A DNA stretch of 64,000 nucleotides, from the NCBI RefSeq assembly GCF_040436345.1, contig NC_133225.1, positions 26,950,040-27,014,039 of the forward strand, given 5' to 3'. The stretch is from Pagrus major. Lineage: Eukaryota > Chordata > Actinopteri > Spariformes > Sparidae. How positions within the stretch are numbered: position 1 is the first letter of the stretch; every line of letters begins with the position of its first letter. Made by a program: the position numbers and the translations under genes. This document shows positions 61,426-64,000 of this stretch, in pieces. The notes beneath the pieces were generated by a model. That model did not search any database, was not told the origin of the DNA, and worked only from the letters and a program-made list of their open reading frames with translations.

Positions 61426-61570
61426 ACATACTTTTTTCATTTTTATTTTATTTGGTTCTGTGGGTTGTATTTGTTTTGTTTCATGTATTCCTGATGCTTT
61501 GGCAATATAGTTCTCACAACATTCATGACAATAAAACAAATTTGAGTCAAATTGAATTTAATTGAATTGA
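61426..61570 (+). repeat. L2-like LINE tail inside the hAT element
   Basis: Ends TGACAATAAAACAAATTTGA followed by TTGAATTTAATTGAATTGAC repeats, the pattern of the L2-like tails at 52.5 and 52.8 kb. It lies between two purine-rich tracts. Confidence 0.6.
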
Positions 61571-61838
61571 CTTGACTGGAGAGGAGAGGAGAGGAGATGA
61601 CGGGAGAGCAAGAGAGAGGAAAAGAGAGAGGAGAATATAGGACCACAGGAGCTTGGCAAGGGAAGACAGGATGAGAAGAGAGCAGTGAAGGCCCTCCTGC
61701 CCAGTGCCCACACAAGTAATACAATGTAATAACATGTAACGCAATGCATTATCATTATGGTAAAAAGAAAAAAAAGGTATATATATATAAGAGAGAAATT
61801 TGGTCCCCCCCAATGTTGACTCCATGGTTTAGGCCTTG

Positions 61839-62230
61839 CTACAATGCGTTGTGACAACATCTGCAGCCAGAAATTGTATTTTCCCAGAACGTTCTGAGAA
61901 GGTCCCTGATGGTGTAAAGGACGTTGCCTAGTAATGTTTCCAGATGTTCCCAGACAGTCACCATGTGGACTTCTTGAAAGCATAGGGGCATTATTTGGTG
62001 AGTGTCCAACCTAGACCTATATGAGAATGTGCTCCTGAAGTCATGTGGGCAACTTCGAACTGCAGCACTTTCCTAACCTAAAGAGAACGTTTTATGAACA
62101 TCCCCAATGTTCTTTAAGGGTTCAGGACATTTGTCACGTTTAGAGAACTTTTACAGAATGTTACAGAAGGTCCCCAGAACGTCCCCCCATATGTGAATGG
62201 ACCTCTTGCAGCCCACCTTCAGTCCCTTCA
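61839..62230. repeat. GTTCCCAGAACG-type repeat, right part
   Basis: Continues the repeat interrupted by the hAT element, with TTCCCAGAACGTTCTGAG and AGAACGTTTTATG motifs. Confidence 0.5.
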
Positions 62231-62567
62231 CACTCACTCTTTGGGAATCACAGGTGTACACCATTAACTCTGTATTCAGTCCTGTGGTTTACAATGTCTA
62301 CTGCAAGCATTTACTATATATTTACATTTAGACATGCCATTGCCAACTGTAACTGCTGCACATATTTTATATCTTAGTATTAATTTCTGTTTCTTTATAT
62401 TGTATTTATATATCTCTAATACATTTGTGTATAACTGGAATTCACGGCTCATTAGATGATAAACTGATGCAATATTTTGTTGCCTCTGTACTTGTACCCT
62501 GTGTACTGTGTACTCTAGTCTAATAACTCACTAAATTCCCTGTCTTTCTGTTTTGTCACATGCAGAA

Positions 62568-64000
62568 ATGGCTGACAAGGCAAAGGCTGAGAGGGAGCTG
62601 CGAGCCTTAAAAAAGGAGGAGGTCCGGAAGTGGCGAGAGGACAGGAGGTCCTACAGACCTCCGCCTGAATTCAAATTTCAGAACCCCTTTTGGCCTCCTG
62701 TCCTGAGAAGGGGAAGAAAAGGAGGAAAAAGTTAGTAATAGTTATTTAAAACACAAATCACATAAACAACCAGTTTGACACACTCACGTAAAGAATATTG
62801 TGGCACTTTATTACTCTGCGAATACAAAACAAAATGAAAAAATTTCAAATGACACCCTGATTACCAAAATACTTACCTCAAAATCTCTCGAAAATCACCC
62901 CTAATTTAATAATAACATTCTACTATTTTCTAAAAAGCAGTTAATAAAATAATAATAATAAATAACAGGAAACATCCAACTGGTTTCTCTTGAACTTCTG
63001 CTGATTATGCCATTTCAATTCCCAACTTGTTTCTGTCTAACTTCACCTCAGCAGGCCCCGGAATTGATGTGAATTGTTGTCCAACTAGTTTTTGCCCAAC
63101 TTCTGCAGGTCAGCAAACTGAAGTACATTTTGAACCATTTACATTTCCCCCCTTTACTGTTATCTCAGCAGGTCAGTCCAACTTCAGAATCATTTTATTA
63201 AATGACACTTTTTTATAGTTGTCGATCAAAAATTTGTAATGCCTGGCAAATACAACTTCATAATCAAGAATCAATTATTCCAAAGTTGGACCAACTGAAG
63301 TTGGGCATAAACTAGTCTGGAATTAAACTGCAACAGTTCACTTCAAATTAGTGGCCTGCTGAGAGTAAGTTTAAAAACTCGTTGGGAATTAAAATGGCAT
63401 GATCGGCAGAAGTTAAGCAGAAACCAGTTGGAAGTTTAATGGAAGTGTATCACAGAAAATACCAGTTAGGTACTTATTAACAGCTTGTTGGAAAATAGCA
63501 TTATTAAATATCATTGGTTCCATTTGCTGTTGTTTTACACATATATACACTTGTATTGATACATCTGATGTTTAATAAACGTTTGTGGTTTTTTTCTGTG
63601 TAGGTTCATCCAGAACACCTGGCCCCAGGGAGGCTTTTGTGCCCAAGACCCCCCACCCCCCGATCACTGCTGCTCCTGCCTCTCAGAACCCCAAGCCGCG
63701 GACCGCCAGGGGCACCAGCACTTCCCAAATGTGCAACGCTTGTGGCAAACCCACTTCTGTCTTTGGACACTTTGTCTATAAGAACAAAACTTTTTGCGAG
63801 GCCACATCCAGTGAGCTCACCCTGGAGGACTGGATGAAGCAAAATGTGCCCAAGACAACCCGCTGGAGGTGGAAGGTGAAGCAGAAGGCCACTGAAGACG
63901 GGGTCGTCCAACCCAGAAAAGAACGGACATGCAGCCTCTGCAAAAAGAGGATGCTGAGGGAGATGGGCCACAGCATCCATATAAAGACAAGGAAGACTTT
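62568..64000 (+). CDS. Cys/His-motif protein related to the 46-52 kb gene (runs off the window)
   Basis: Exon 1 62566-62730 (ATG at 62568) ends in a gttagt donor at phase 1 and encodes a charged helix then a Pro-rich part (MADKAKAERELRALKKEE). Exon 2 starts at 63604 after gtgtag and stays open to the window end. It has two copies of a Cys/His unit: CNACGKPTSVFGHFVYKNKT ending in Cys, and CSLCKKRMLREMGHSIHIKT. The second closely resembles CSLCKQPKTKHFGHSRFH at the end of the - strand gene. No catalytic domain is in view. It may be the start of another transposase-like gene or a domesticated relative. No lesion is seen. Confidence 0.55.
62965..63460. mobile_element. Foldback MITE in the intron of the last gene
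   Basis: The left arm CCAACTGGTTTCTCTTGAAC (from about 62977) and right arm (about 63410-63440, on the reverse CCAACTGGTTTCTGCTTAAC) are imperfect inverted repeats. Further matching blocks inside (CAATTCCCAAC, CCTCAGCAGGCC, AACTAGTTTTTGCCCAACTT) pair through to about 63115 and 63300. No coding sequence. Confidence 0.65.

Larger units (their letters stand above)
56654..61838 (+). mobile_element. Nearly intact hAT transposon with perfect 8 bp target duplication
   Basis: CTACAATG at 56646-56653 and again at 61839-61846 flanks an element starting CAGGGCCTAAA and ending in the reverse complement TTTAGGCCTTG, which is hAT style. It carries a multi-exon transposase gene, a four-unit exon array, a polypurine tract and an L2-like tail insertion near its right end. 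The exact duplication and good coding state suggest recent movement. Confidence 0.92.

Noticed and set aside
60942..61539. Long Pro/Ser/Leu-rich frames on -
   Set aside because: They arise from the polypurine tract after the hAT transposase and are open in several frames because of composition.

Overview
This is a eukaryotic window, most likely from a teleost fish. It has GT-AG introns, a decayed immunoglobulin-superfamily receptor exon, a nuclear elongator tRNA-Met gene with a T-run terminator, a tRNA-derived SINE, L2-like LINE tails, and DNA transposons of types common in fish (PIF/Harbinger, hAT, Helitron, THAP-bearing). Almost all recognisable coding sequence belongs to mobile elements or recently duplicated repeat genes. 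There is no sign of bacterial organisation.

Layout: 0.2-0.8 kb holds a frameshifted Ig-like exon plus a membrane-spanning exon. A Harbinger element with terminal inverted repeats lies at 2.4-6.0 kb, with a broken DDE transposase on + and a broken Myb/SANT partner gene on -. Two related copies of a very large Helitron-type gene follow (6.1-11.9 and 15.3-24.0 kb). This gene combines a many-exon SGNH-hydrolase module, a deubiquitinase-like cysteine protease domain of the kind also seen in herpesvirus large tegument proteins, an Ala/Pro 13-16 residue repeat, basic repeats, a Cys-rich domain, an HUH/two-Tyr Rep nuclease and a Pif1-type helicase. A small hAT element and two partial Harbinger elements sit between the copies. 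An inverted third fragment of the SGNH module lies at 33.9-34.8 kb.

The 24-41 kb region is a mosaic: a THAP exon, a repeat family with TTAA at its end, spliced-looking repeat copies, a foldback MITE with a paralogous empty site, two paralogous coiled-coil genes (one with a THAP exon), and a 2.2 kb near-perfect palindrome inside an intron of one of them. From 46.2 to 51.9 kb, on -, lies a 12-exon transposase-like gene with a Cys-rich domain and RNase-H-like Asp motifs. It carries two nonsense codons and a frameshift, and two fragments of the same family lie at 41.0 and 42.3 kb. L2-like tails, a duplicated block and tRNA-Met(CAT) follow.

A 5.2 kb hAT element (56.7-61.8 kb) has a perfect 8 bp target duplication. 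Its transposase is intact apart from one internal TGA, and its 69-nt exon is tandemly repeated four times. It sits in what may be the first intron of the last gene (62.6 kb to the window end), whose Cys/His motif resembles the C-terminus of the 46-52 kb gene. Many of the frameshifts here are single extra bases, mostly in homopolymers, so assembly error and true decay need to be separated.
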